In this document: in pieces, positions 23,264 to 33,770 of the stretch
How positions within the stretch are numbered: the stretch's first letter is position 1
Layout: every line of letters begins with the position of its first letter
Assembly (NCBI GenBank): GCA_011032825.1
Contig: JAADJZ010000002.1
Location: forward strand, 806,001-870,000
Source: Massariosphaeria phaeospora
Lineage: Eukaryota; Ascomycota; Dothideomycetes; Pleosporales
Direction: 5' to 3'
DNA: 64,000 nucleotides
Program-made: the position numbers and the translations under genes
The notes under the pieces: generated by a model
The model's input: only the letters and a program-made list of their open reading frames with translations
Databases searched by the model: none
Told to the model about the DNA's origin: nothing

Positions 23264-25300
23264 GGTGGTGAGAGGTAGTATGTCGTGGTTTGATGGCAAG
23301 AGGTAGTATGCCGTGGCTTGATGGCAGGAGATCGTATGCCGTGGTTTAGAAATTACTTTATTTGGGTAGACTAGAAGTGAAGTGAAGTGTAGGTGTGCGA
23401 CGGTCTAGCGCTCCCCGTATCGTGTCGTGTGCCGAAAAGCCGTGGGTGAGAGAAGCCGTGGGTGAGTGAGAGAAGTTTTTCCAAGCTCAAAACTTCAGTC
23501 AGAGAGTGTCGTCGACGAGGATGTAAAAAGATTCAGGGTGTCTGTTTGCCTGTGTCAGGACACACCATATTTTATCGACGCCCAAACAAAGCATCAAAGA
23601 AACAACATACCCGCTCAAGGAACCACGCGCGGAAACCCGCCTCGCGCAGACGGACCAGCCCGGTTTTCTTTGTCGGTCGCGTTGTTAGCGTCGTCTGGGG
23701 CGTCGTCGTCGTCAAAGAGCATCTGCCAGAGATGCAAGTCTTTGTTGCTCAGCCCCATTGTTTGTCGAGACCACGGGCCGTCGATGCTCACGAGTGCCAG
23801 CGCGCCATCAAGCCGATCGATCGGGAATCAAGTTTAACGAAAGTAGATAAAAAAAGAGACGCGGCGTTTGTCAACAACGGGCCCAGCAGGAAGCAGGGGG
23901 CACAGCGGACAGATATGGTGGGCGGAAGTTCAGTTGCGCTGCGCGACGGTGTTGGGAGCGAGGTTATGCGTGATGTGGTGCGTGAAACGGGTGTCTGACT
24001 CTATGATGCGACTGAACGGGTCGCACACATAAGCCCGCGTCCGATGCCTGCGAACGGCCCAACCGCCACTTGTAACTCTTCTGGCATAAAAGGTGTGGAT
24101 CGCCCAGAGTTTGCGGTATTCTTGGAGGTGTGGTCTTTTCCGTTGAGAGGGGGTGCGATGCCCGTATTCTACCAAATTCGCGGAGACTTCGTACGCTGGA
24201 TGCATATCAGTCGAACTCATCAGCCGGATAGGCGACTAAATGCAAAGGCAAGTTGTTCGAAGGTAGAATGCGCACGTTGTTTTACAGTCTTGTCGGCTAA
24301 TCCATCAACACGACACTGTGCTGAGGCCGAAAGAACAGCGGAGCAGGCTCCGAGATCTGTAACATGTGCATTTGGCGTCAGCTGGGGTTGTCTGCAGAAA
24401 GGCGGGGGCGATGGCGTTCCGTCTTCAAACGTCAAACTTTAATGCGTTTTACCCTAACCGGATCAAGTATGGAGGTATTTCCAGTATCGGAAACAAGCGG
24501 AAGACTACTCCGTAGTGTGGGGGCATCTTGAAGTCGAAAAAAAAAAGAACAACTCCATTCCACCTCACTACTTCCTATGATTGCGCCTGCATCGCGCGCT
24601 CGATGCGTGCGCCTCAGAACAGGCGCTTGTCGTACGTGCTTGCGGATGCTTCCATTTGCTGCATTTGCTGTACTGGTAGACTTGCCACCTTGACACCGCG
24701 ACTCCCCGGTCGAATGCAGATCGAGTGCCTTGACTGCTCTTCGCCGGCTAGCTTGACAGGCACAGGCGACCTGGTGCACATCTTGAACCCAAAGGGCCTA
24801 CTGTGTACTCCTTTAGTAACTAGCTGGATCTCACGAACAGGCGGAAGATTAGAAGATCGGCAAAATCCGAGTGCGAAGGTTAGCAGAATTGCATCAACCA
24901 ATCCCAGCATCCTCGAATGACGCTCTTCACTATCACAATACTATTAAAAGCGCCAACCGCAAATCTTCGACTGCAAAGCTGCAGCAATCACGCCTACCGA
25001 CGCCATCGTCCTGATCGCCCACGGTGCTACATCACGGTCTCGCCGACTGTGATTGGGTACACGATTGCGACGATAGAGAAAGGCAAGCTCTCGTGCACCA
25101 GAATAGTTCTAGAGGGAAGTGGTAGACCTGTTTCTCGTGCGAGGGCCTCGGAGTTTATATGCCTACTAATCTACTCAAGTATATAGGCGGGGCCGGGTTC
25201 ACATGCACCTGCTTCCGCTTTGGACATCCCCAACTCCCTAACTTACGGATCCACTTCCTAGTTCTCCGCTTCACCTCGATCGCGGGCAGGTGCCAATGCC
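23264..25300. other. 2 kb interval without a supported gene
   Basis: Several open frames of 70-178 codons lie on both strands, none with a recognisable domain. The best protein candidate is a 98-codon minus frame at 24910-24614 with a hydrophobic N-terminus that could be a signal peptide. TATATAGG at about 25180 probably belongs to the promoter of the gene starting at 25301. Confidence 0.5.
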
Positions 25301-26611
25301 ATGTCGCTCAAGGATGAGCTTGACAAAATTCCCCCAGATATGCTCGACAAGCTACCAATCCTTGCACCGCCGCCGGGCGTTCAGTCCAATTTCATAGATG
25401 CGCCCAATGTGAGCGGGAAGATCCTTGCTGTACTGACTTGTCTCTTTGTCATAATGTTGGGATTCTCAATGATACGGATCTATGTTGCTATCCAGATCAA
25501 GCGCAAGATGGACCCGGACGACTGGATGACAGCTGCTGCTGCTGTTGGGGTCTGCTTATACTATATACTTGCGTGCCTTTGTAAGTTTTCTCCGCCTGGC
25601 CATGTTGTAGGTCTGTACTTGGGACAAAAGTAACAGAATTTTAGTGATACGACTGAAAGTGGGGTGGCATGGGTGGGACATAAGCGTCGCAGAGGTGCTC
25701 GATGACCGTTATTCCGTGGTGAGGACTCAGCCAGAAACACATGTCTTGCGAGGACAACCTCCACTGACAACCATGGATAGCGGACCTCCCTGGCGACTGG
25801 TCCACCGAACTTCGTTTGGCCGTTACCAAAAACTATATTCCTCCTCATGTACCTGCGACTCTTCCGCCTTCTGACCTGGCTCCGCTGGTGTGCCATAACT
25901 GGGATCGTTGTAATCTGGATATGGTACTATGTGACTGGAATCATTCTGATCGCCTACACCGCTCCAATGCATGGACAATCCTGGAGGGACGCCGTACTGT
26001 CACCCAGACGTCAGAAAGCCTTCGATTTAACGATACCGAATGGGTGCTTTGGCCTCGTTGCCGACATTTTCATACTCGCTCTACCGCTCATCGCCATCTC
26101 ACATCTGCATTTGACCAAGAGGAGGAAGCTGGCAGTTGCGGCTATGTTCTCAACGGGCGGTATTTGCTGTATCGCATCTTCCGTGACCCTCTATTTCCAA
26201 CATGTTTTGAAGAAGTTTCCAACCGACTCAACTTACTGGCTGTCCTTCATCCTGCTCTCATACATGACCGAAACGTGCGTCGGCATTTCAACGGCGTGTA
26301 TGCCATCGCTTGCGCGGCTGTGTAGGCACCACAACATCGACATCGGGTCTATCATCTCTCGTGTTAGCTTTCCGCGCAAAGCACGCACAGCGCCGATGGC
26401 TGCGGACAGTCAGAGACCCCCGACCTTTGGAAGTCCTGCTGTGAGAAGGCCGTGGTCGAGTATCGTGGATGCGGAGGGGAATGCTTCGCACAGCATGGAG
26501 AATATAGTGCAGGCTCCTAGCGAGGCCACGCTTGTGAAGAAGCCTTCGTACGAGCCAGCACATCATGGCAACGTGCACATGGAGAACTTCGATTATCGAG
26601 GGCAGCTGTAG
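25301..26611 (+). CDS. Rhodopsin-domain (PTH11-like) seven-transmembrane protein
   Basis: Exons 25301-25580, 25645-25718 and 25781-26611 (introns 64 and 62 bp) give 394 residues. Fungal integral membrane proteins of this type have seven helices and a conserved WHxWD motif after helix 2; here GWHGWDISVAEV is read across exon 2. Membrane segments include AVLTCLFVIMLGFSMIRIYV, ITGIVVIWIWYYVTGI, GLVADIFILALPLIAI and YWLSFILLSYMTETCVGIS. The C-terminal tail is cytoplasmic, serine/proline-rich and disordered. Such proteins are predicted receptors at the plasma membrane; the ligand is unknown. No CFEM domain is present at the N-terminus. The third exon restores the helix-4 segment (FVWPLPKTIFLLMYLRLF). 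Confidence 0.85.
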
Positions 26612-27066
26612 TCGAAGGCTCCATTAGCGAAGGGACATGGAGATATGCCTGTCGAGAAAGAAGACCAAGGTTTAAGCCAGAGAGTAGTAGTAGCATCTAA
26701 TGAAGCCTGCAAAACGATAACGTTCCGTTCAATGGCTTCTCCTCCCTGATGCCGCAGTCAGCGTCGGGCCATCTCATCCAACATTCTATATCGATCATCC
26801 AGGCGAGGTCTGAAACTTATTCACTTCTCCAAGCTTAACATACGAGTGATGCTCGCCCGGGAGCTCGACGATGAGTTGAGCTGAAGTGTGGACTGCATTG
26901 CTGTTGGTTCGCAACAGCTCGTGCAGGTGAAGGTGGTGAGGGCTGATTCCCGAGTCCGTGCGCACACTGCGTCATCTGTCGGCTAGCAGCGGACGGAATA
27001 AAAGTCTCCGAAAAACATTCACACCTCCGAACAATTGCTCACGGCCGGTGCCAGCATAATGCCCGT
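26612..27066. other. Intergenic region upstream of folylpolyglutamate synthase
   Basis: 455 bp with no gene seen; it contains the FPGS promoter. Confidence 0.6.
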
Positions 27067-28775
27067 ATGTTTGTAGCCCGCACACGCCTGTACTCTAGGC
27101 GAACTGTAGCATCCGCTCGTGCTGCCAGCAGCCTATCTGCCATGGAGCGACGTGACTATGGGGTAGGCTCGTGGCTACCGTTTACCCCGTTTTCTGTCTA
27201 ATCGAGCGCAGGCTGCTGTTGCGGCGCTCAATACGCTCCAGTCCAATTTCTCCATCGTGGATGCAATACGCAAGTCGGGAAAGGGCATGAACAAGCAGGC
27301 GATCCCCGAGATGCTCGAGTGGTCCAGAAAGATTGGATATAAGGTGTGCGGGCTCCCCTCCGGACTACGAATTGAGCAGCAGCTAATCTTCATAGTAGCC
27401 CTCCGATTTCGACCGATTAAAGCCTATCCATATCGCTGGGACAAAGGGGAAAGGGTCCACGAGCGCCTTCATCTCCTCCATTCTCGCCCAGTACCTCCCC
27501 TCATCCGCCTCACCTGCCGCGCCTACGAAGATTGGCTTATATACGTCGCCCCACCTCCGATTCGTCCGGGAGCGCATCCAGATTGACAACGTACCTATGT
27601 CCGAAGACAAGTTTGCAAAGTACTTCTTTGAAATATGGGACCGGCTGGAGGCCGCGGCAAGGATAGATGCGCCTGCAGACGCTCCGACCAAGCCCATTTA
27701 CTTTCGGTATTTGACCCTGATGGCGCTGCATGCGTACCTAGAAGAGGGAGTCGACACGGCAGTCATAGAATGTGGCATTGGTGGGGAATACGACAGCACC
27801 AACATCCTTGCGAAGCCGACCGTCACAGCCGTTACGAGTTTGGGAATAGATCACACGGCAATGCTGGGCTCAACACTCACCGAAATTGCATGGCACAAAG
27901 CAGGCATCTTCAAGGAAGGGAGCATGGCATTTACGGCGCCACAGAAAGCCGAGGCTATCACGGTGCTGCAGCAGCGAGCAGCGGAAAGGGGAACTGCTCT
28001 ACATGTTGTCGAAACTCACCCTTCTCTAGCGAACGATGAGGTGAAGCTTGGCCTCTCTGCGTCCTTTCAGAAGATCAACGCTTCAGTCGCTATTGCAGTT
28101 GCCGCAGCCCATTTGCGGTTGCTGGGACACACATCTATCCCCGATCCTACAACAGTTCCACACATCATACTTCCGCCAGAGTTTGTCCGTGGTCTCGAGC
28201 AGGTCAGGTTGCCTGGGCGATGCGAAATTCGACAGGAGAAGAACGTTGCCTGGCATGTCGATGGTGGTCATACGCTCGAGAGCATTGAGGTGACTGGTCG
28301 GTGGTTTGCAGAGCAGATTGCGTACTCTGTCGCTGCTTCCTCTACTAAAGCGCCCCGCGTTTTGATCTTCAACCAGCAGACAAGAGATGCGAAAGCGCTC
28401 GCCAAAGCTCTCTACGCAGCCCTGCAAGTCGGCATTTCCGGCGCCACATCCCCTTTCTCCCACGTCATCTTCACGACCAACCAGACTTTCTCAGAGGGCT
28501 ACAGACCCGACCTCGTGTCGATCAATACAAATCAGCAGGATGTGGACACTCTCGCTGTGCAAAAGGCTTTGGCACAGACCTGGTCTGAGATCGACCCCGC
28601 GGTGGAAGTAAGCGTGGTAAAGACCATCGACGAAGCCATCAACGCTGCAAGGGCCGTAGCTCACAGATGGACTGAGCAATCGGATGAGCACGTTGAGGTT
28701 ATGACCCTGATTACGGGAAGTTTACATCTGGTAGGCGGTGCTATTGAAGTGCTAGAGAGTGGGCAGGTACGATGA
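27067..28775 (+). CDS. MET7: Folylpolyglutamate synthase, mitochondrial/cytosolic
   Basis: Exons 27067-27162, 27212-27343 and 27399-28775 (introns 49 and 55 bp) give 534 residues. The enzyme adds glutamates to folates (ATP plus folate plus Glu), retaining them for one-carbon metabolism. Motifs: ATP-binding loop AGTKGKGSTSAF, YTSPHLRFVRERIQ, the second ATP-site motif ECGIGGEYDSTN, GIDHTAMLG, HKAGIFK and VDGGHTLES. From the first ATG the N-terminus is arginine-rich and free of acidic residues (MFVARTRLYSRRTVASAR), a typical mitochondrial presequence. A second in-frame ATG at 27142 starts the conserved protein without it (509 residues), which would give a cytosolic form. The last exon carries most of the domain. 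Confidence 0.93.
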
Positions 28776-29144
28776 GAGTAGCTTGATACCCCTTCGCGAT
28801 AGAACAGGTGCTTTTCAACACGCGCCAGTGTTGTACATTCCTCCTGCCACTTCCTTTCTGTTGCGATTCCAACTGCCGTGACACTATTTTGCAAGAGGTT
28901 AGACTTGGTCTTTTGCAGTGTTGGATCTGATGTTCGCTTACATGAGCGCTCACGAGTTAATGCATGGGCTGACTCAGCCACAATCACTGTTAACCACTAA
29001 CCGTGTTTGCTTTTAGCCGACCTAGGCTGCGATCTCAACTGGAACGTCGAGATGGGTGCTAGGCCTCTTCTCTACCTTACACCTAAGAAGGCGTTTCTTG
29101 TGCACACAAGCTTTGCGCGCCTATGCTTCGTCTAGTCCATTAGT
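28776..29144. other. Intergenic, possible upstream exon of the CorA-like gene
   Basis: No clear gene. An acceptor-like site preceded by an ACTAAC branch motif near 29016 opens a frame of about 38 codons to about 29133, which might be an upstream exon of the next gene; I could not join it in phase. Confidence 0.4.
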
Positions 29145-31075
29145 ATGGCAACTGAGGCTCGTCCAGCGCTATACTTTTTCGAGGCCTGGGAGGATCCAGC
29201 CGCTCACGTAATTACTCCAAAAAGCCTTACCTGTCCACTTACTGATGGTAGTTTCTTAGAACCATATCAGATTCCGGAGTGGACCTCTACCTTACGAAAA
29301 AGTTGAGGATTGGCTACAGCTCAAGGTATGGTTGCTCGCAGGACGGCGTGCAATACTAAACCATCTGTGCAGGGTGAATATGGCATCGTCGCGGGCAAGA
29401 ATAAGGTGTTATCTTCTGACATGTTACTACTTCGGTTCACGTATGTACACATTTTCCCTATATCTTTACTGAATCGCGGGCCTGCAAGTCCAACCATGAT
29501 GGCCATGGTTCCTTATTGATTCACCCCTTCGCACTTCACCCATAGTGGATGCGAGCAGTATTGAGTAGTCTTCAGACTGTTTCACTAACTTCTCGACCGC
29601 AGCTCTTGCGACTTAGGCAGTCATCCTTTCAAACTGTCCTGTGGCCACCGCTTGTTTGAACAGATACGCAAAGCATTCAAACTGCACGCAACCTCTGAAG
29701 AGGTAATACTTAACAACAATGGCGCCTTTGCTAGACATTTCTTCAAAAGTCGTAATACTTTAGGTACACCATAGAGATCTAAGATATGCTCCACACGCTG
29801 ACCCCTACAAAGCAATTGTCTTGAAAGTGCCGAACTCCGTCAATTTCGGCTACGATGCACTATCCATGGTCTTCGACGGGACAAGACGCAGTACTCGTGC
29901 TTTCTTCCATGGTCAACTGGGTGATGAGTACGAGCGCCTTGTCAGTTCCTTCCAGAGTCAGAAAGATAGGAGTTTCTTCACGCAGCCAATGCTTCTCCCT
30001 ACTCGCCTTCTTCTAAACCACCGTCTAAACACAGAACGCTACCGGTCCAAGATCGACCACACCCTCCACAGCACAGAACGCGAGATAGGCTATGCCATTC
30101 CAGGCCTGCTGCAGTACAACCCATCCAGAGACGCGGATGCAGAGTCGAAGCCGGATTTCGAACGCATCGTTCGCCAACTGCACTCCTGCCAGACCGAACT
30201 CAGTCAAATACCGTATCAGGGACAGTTTGGCTATGATTTTGGCGTGTTTCTGGGAAAGACTGCGCTGGAGGTCAAGGACTGGGGGTTTCTGCCTCCTAAC
30301 GACGCGCATGATTATAGCGAGGGTTTGGTGCATCGTATTGAGTTTGCGACGAATTTGTATTCGACGATCTTGATGCAGAGTTCTATCTTGAAGTCTAGGG
30401 TGCAGAACCATATAAACCTCGTGAGTGGCCGCTATGTGCGCTGTAAATTGAGGGGCTTATAGCAAACTAGACATTCAGTCTCATCGCCCAAGACGAGAAC
30501 AAAATCAGCCGATCGATAGCTCAGGAAAGCGCCTTGATTGCAGCGGCTAGTAAACGCGACAGCGCAGCCATGAAGACCATCTCGGTCCTGACCATGGTCT
30601 TCCTGCCGCCCACTTTCGTCGCCGTACGTCCTCTCTTTCCCATCCACCCCCGTCCATCTAACCGCCCCTCCAGACCTTCTTCAGCATGACAATGTTCGAC
30701 TGGACGCCGCCCTCGCCCCCTCCCTCTCCCTCTCCGAGCACCAGCCCCAACCCCGGCGTCACATACACCTACCTCTGGGTGTACTGGGCCGTCGCCCTCC
30801 CGCTGACCGCCCTCGTTCTCATCGTGTGGCGCGTATGGTGGAGCATAGCAGATAGGCGCTACCAGCATGAGATGCGCAAAGAAAATCCGGAGAAAAAGAA
30901 GAGGGGTAAGCGGGCGAAGAGTCCGGAGAGACCTGCTGGATCGGCGGATGGGGAGGACGAGGAGCATTGGGCTGTGGGGAATAGGACGGCGCATCGCGAG
31001 TGGGCGTTTCCGCTGTTTCGGCGCGGGAAGTCGTTTGAGAGGGAGAGGGGGGAGGAGGAACAGGGGGATGTGTGA
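29145..31075 (+). CDS. CorA-like Mg2+ transporter-family membrane protein
   Basis: Seven exons proposed: 29145-29207, 29260-29325, 29373-29440, 29603-29702, 29764-30420, 30471-30623 and 30674-31075, giving 502 residues. All junctions keep phase and use GT...AG. The C-terminal part matches fungal CorA-like proteins: SLIAQDENKISRSIAQESA, SKRDSAAMKTISVLTMVFLP, FFSMTMFDW, then a second membrane helix (YLWVYWAVALPLTALVLIVW) and a basic cytoplasmic tail. The usual GMN signature of true CorA channels is not seen, so magnesium transport is only the family name. The 3' four exons are secure; the first three small exons and the start codon are tentative, and exon 4 follows an unusually long 162 bp intron. 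Confidence 0.75.
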
Positions 31076-31594
31076 GATGGGGTGTGGTTTTGTAAGTCAT
31101 AATGCGCATTCTGCATCGTTTCGGACACACGGATCATATGCTCTATTATATCAAGCATGCTGGGTATGGTTATGAACAGAGTTGCCGGCGGTGAGGATCA
31201 ATATAGACTAACATTCTACAAGGTTGTCCACAGTGTCTCTATGTCGCCTAATCTTTACGACGCCGAGGGCAGGGTACGGTGTTTCAGTGGTAATATTAGA
31301 GGGTCAGGCTGTTTTGACAAACATTTTTGTATATAGTACACGTGGTAATATTCCCGCTGGCTAACCTGCGGACTCTAGGCCCGTATATTCACATACGGCA
31401 TGTTCGTAGACGAATCACCTCATGTGTATTCCATTCCGCCATAGAACTAACCACCCACTTATCCAAGCGAGCCGCCCAGTTCAGCCATCCTCCTTCCCAC
31501 CCCTTCGCATTCGACGCTCACCATCCCAACCACATAACTCCTCCCCCATTCGCCTGGTCGTCCTCGCAGTCCACAGCGCAGCGTATCCCACACT
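31076..31594. other. Intergenic between convergent genes
   Basis: 519 bp between the ends of the CorA-like gene and the first CCCH-protein gene; no coding signal recognised. Confidence 0.6.
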
Positions 31595-32014
31595 CTATCG
31601 CTTGAACCAACTCCGTTTCGGCGGCTTGTACGGCTTCTTGAACTGCTTCGGCTCCTCCCTGAGATTGGCGATATGTTGCTCATAAATCCCCATCTGATCC
31701 TCGTGGAGGTACGGACACGCCTGACGGTTCTTGCACGGCTGGGGAGGCAGCATCAGTGTTTGCGGACACCATTTCTTGATCTGTGGCTTGGGGAGGGCGG
31801 GGTTGGTGGAGGCCATTGCGAGGGGGCGGTGCAGCGGTCGAGCCTGGCGGTTTGCGCGGACAACGTGGGCCCGTGAGTGGCGGTGTTGGATGGTGCGTTT
31901 TGGGGGTTTGTGGGGGTGGTGGGCGATGTGGGTGGTGGAGAGTCGGGTGGCGTTGTAGGAGTAGAGAAGGAGCGGAGAGGTTTTTGGACGTTGCGTATGG
32001 TTTTTCATCTGCAT
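31595..32014 (-). CDS. Small CCCH zinc-finger protein, paralogue 1
   Basis: Single exon, 139 residues from the ATG at 32014 (another in-frame ATG at 32071 would add 19). The C-terminal half reads IKKWCPQTLMLPPQPC, KNRQAC, PYLH, then DQMGIYEQHIANLREEPK and a basic tail (KKPYKPPKRSWFKR). The cysteines and histidine are spaced C-x10-C-x5-C-x3-H, a CCCH-type zinc finger with a longer first loop than usual. The basic N-terminus is histidine- and arginine-rich. A TATAAAAA-type element lies at about 32095-32103 on the minus strand. The neighbouring gene at 32505-33210 encodes a related protein, so this is a tandem duplication. RNA binding is the common role of CCCH fingers but is not shown here. Confidence 0.7.
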   Translation of the reverse strand: MQMKNHTQRPKTSPLLLYSYNATRLSTTHIAHHPHKPPKRTIQHRHSRAHVVRANRQARPLHRPLAMASTNPALPKPQIKKWCPQTLMLPPQPCKNRQACPYLHEDQMGIYEQHIANLREEPKQFKKPYKPPKRSWFKR

Positions 32015-32504
32015 GATGGTCGATAATAGAGAGTTGGGTGTGGGGTGTTGTAAGGATGAAGACAGCAGCATAGAGACTCGCGGTGCGCTTCCTTTTTATA
32101 TGAGTGAGCGAGCCCGTGAAGATAGGAACTGAAGGGTGTGGAGTGAACACCTGCACTTGGAGACGGTCTTAGTTGTGTCTTAGTCGGCGAAATTATGTCC
32201 CGCTACAATACGATGCCCTAGACATGGCGGTGAAACAGTTCAGCGGTGTCGCGACACCGCCCGCGCGCATCCCACAACATGTTTGGGGACGGAAGTTGCT
32301 ATGAGTTGGTTCGTCTGGTCAATTGCGAGTAATCACAGAAAGTTGCTATATTTGTACTGAATTGAGCAAGCTGACTACTGAGTCCGCTGTATGAGCTGGT
32401 AGTCATCCCGACCACGTAATTCCGTCTGCATCTGCCTAGTGACCCTCATACGGTGTTGTGCAGGCCAACGCGTTCTGACACAGCCCTAAGTAGCAACCAA
32501 CCAG
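32015..32504. other. Intergenic between the two CCCH paralogues
   Basis: 490 bp; contains the promoter of paralogue 1 (TATA-like element near 32100). No gene seen. Confidence 0.6.
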
Positions 32505-33210
32505 CTAGTAGTGTATCAAAATTTTACGCTTTGTCCTCTTCCATGGTTTCTCGTATGGCTTCGGCTCGTTCTTGAGATTGGCGATTTCCGCCTCGTAGAT
32601 ATCCTCCTGGTCCCTGTGTACGCACTTGCACGCTTTACGATCGGTGCAGGGCTGCAGACTGAACTCGTGCGGACACCATTTCTTGATCGTCGGCTTGGCT
32701 AGCTGAGACGCTGGCGTGGTAGAACGTTCACTCTTAGCTGCGCTCCTAAGTGAAGTATGGTTAGCGTTTTACCTAGAGTAAATTTTGCAGTACGTTCGCG
32801 CTTACTTCTTGCTGGCGACGGTACTGGCAGTAGGGAGCAGCTCATTTTTGGCCTTGGGGTTGTTTGCACCTTCGATCTTCTTGGACGCGGTACCGCCTTT
32901 GACTGGTTAGTACAAGAGCTTCATGGAGTGACGGGTAGTAAGCACCTGTGGCTACATGAGTAGCCGCCTCAGCCGACTTGACCGGCCCAGCAGACGCGAA
33001 GTCTTGGTCCCCGCCACTGGTAGTTGTGGAATTGACAGGTTCGACACCTTCCTCGTCGTCCATGCTCATCTCGTAACGATGAATCCTCCTCAAAACAGAT
33101 TCGTAGAGGGCTATCTTGCGGTCCTTTTCCTCGAGCTCCAGCACCAGCTGAGTTACTGGAGGCAGCGGCGACCTCGGCGGGTGAACGGCATCGGGGAGGT
33201 TGAGTTCCAT
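32505..33210 (-). CDS. CCCH zinc-finger protein, paralogue 2
   Basis: Exons 33210-32946, 32902-32806 and 32745-32505 (introns 43 and 60 bp, the first with an ACTAAC branch) give 200 residues. The N-terminus has a short coiled-coil-like segment (TQLVLELEEKDRKIALYESVLRRI, cut here by its frame at about residues 20-43) followed by an acidic, serine-rich linker. The C-terminus reads KPTIKKWCPHEFSLQPC, TDRKAC, KCVH, DQEDIYEAEIANLKNEPKPY. The spacing C-x8-C-x5-C-x3-H is the canonical tristetraprolin-type finger, here single. Shared flanks with paralogue 1 (IKKWCP, ACxxxHxDQ, IYExxIANLxxEPK) show common origin. It is divergent from the hairpin locus starting near 33.6 kb. Confidence 0.78.
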
Positions 33211-33615
33211 CCTATAGCGTCGGTGGAGGTTGGGTTGGAGTGGCTGGGTGTAGACTGTTGTGCGATGGAGGTCGGTGGCCAGCAGCGGGGTTTTATCTGT
33301 GTCGGGGTATCAGCCCGCAAAGGCATAGCTAGAGTCTGGTGAATAGCCAAGCTGCGCGGAAGCGCCAGATGGGAACATTTTAGGGCCATGAATTTGTCCA
33401 TGCAGCCCAAAGCTAGGACATGAACACCTTGAGGTCTTGGCGGTGAGATGACGCAGCGATGGAGTCTCCGTCGTGACGCTGAAGAAACGTAGTCTCAGGC
33501 GATATTGAAGCTTTCACGTGAGGCGGCTTTTCACTAAATAACTAGGTAGCTTGGCGGGGCGGGGCGCAGCTCGGCTAGCGCACGGACACTGACGCGGGTG
33601 GTCCGAGCGTCTACT
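33211..33615. other. Intergenic region upstream of paralogue 2 and the hairpin locus
   Basis: About 400 bp with a short GC-box-like GGGGCGGGGCG at about 33556-33566; no gene seen. It could serve as a divergent promoter. Confidence 0.5.
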
Positions 33616-33620
33616 TCCTC

Positions 33621-33630
33621 AATATATATC
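33621..33630 (+). promoter_or_regulatory. TATA-like element ahead of the hairpin array
   Basis: AATATATATC followed by about 100 bases of pyrimidine-rich sequence, the usual layout of a fungal Pol II core promoter and start-site region. The first clear hairpin is about 150 bp downstream. Confidence 0.5.
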
Positions 33631-33770
33631 CCTCCGCTGCGCCCTCACTCCGCACCCAACTTCTATTTGTCGCTTTTCTCACCACCTCCACCTACTTTGT
33701 TTTCACTCCGCCCGCGGTCTGAGCTGCTGATCCCAGTCTCAGCCGTCTTCTCTTTATCTTCACTCCCACG

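Noticed and set aside
23462..23998. 178-codon plus frame
   Set aside because: Arginine-rich, no domain, and lies in the upstream region of the secreted-protein gene; probably chance.
24614..24910. 98-codon minus frame with a signal-peptide-like N-terminus
   Set aside because: Only two cysteines, no family, no clear promoter, and comparable frames overlap it on the other strand; not enough to call a gene.
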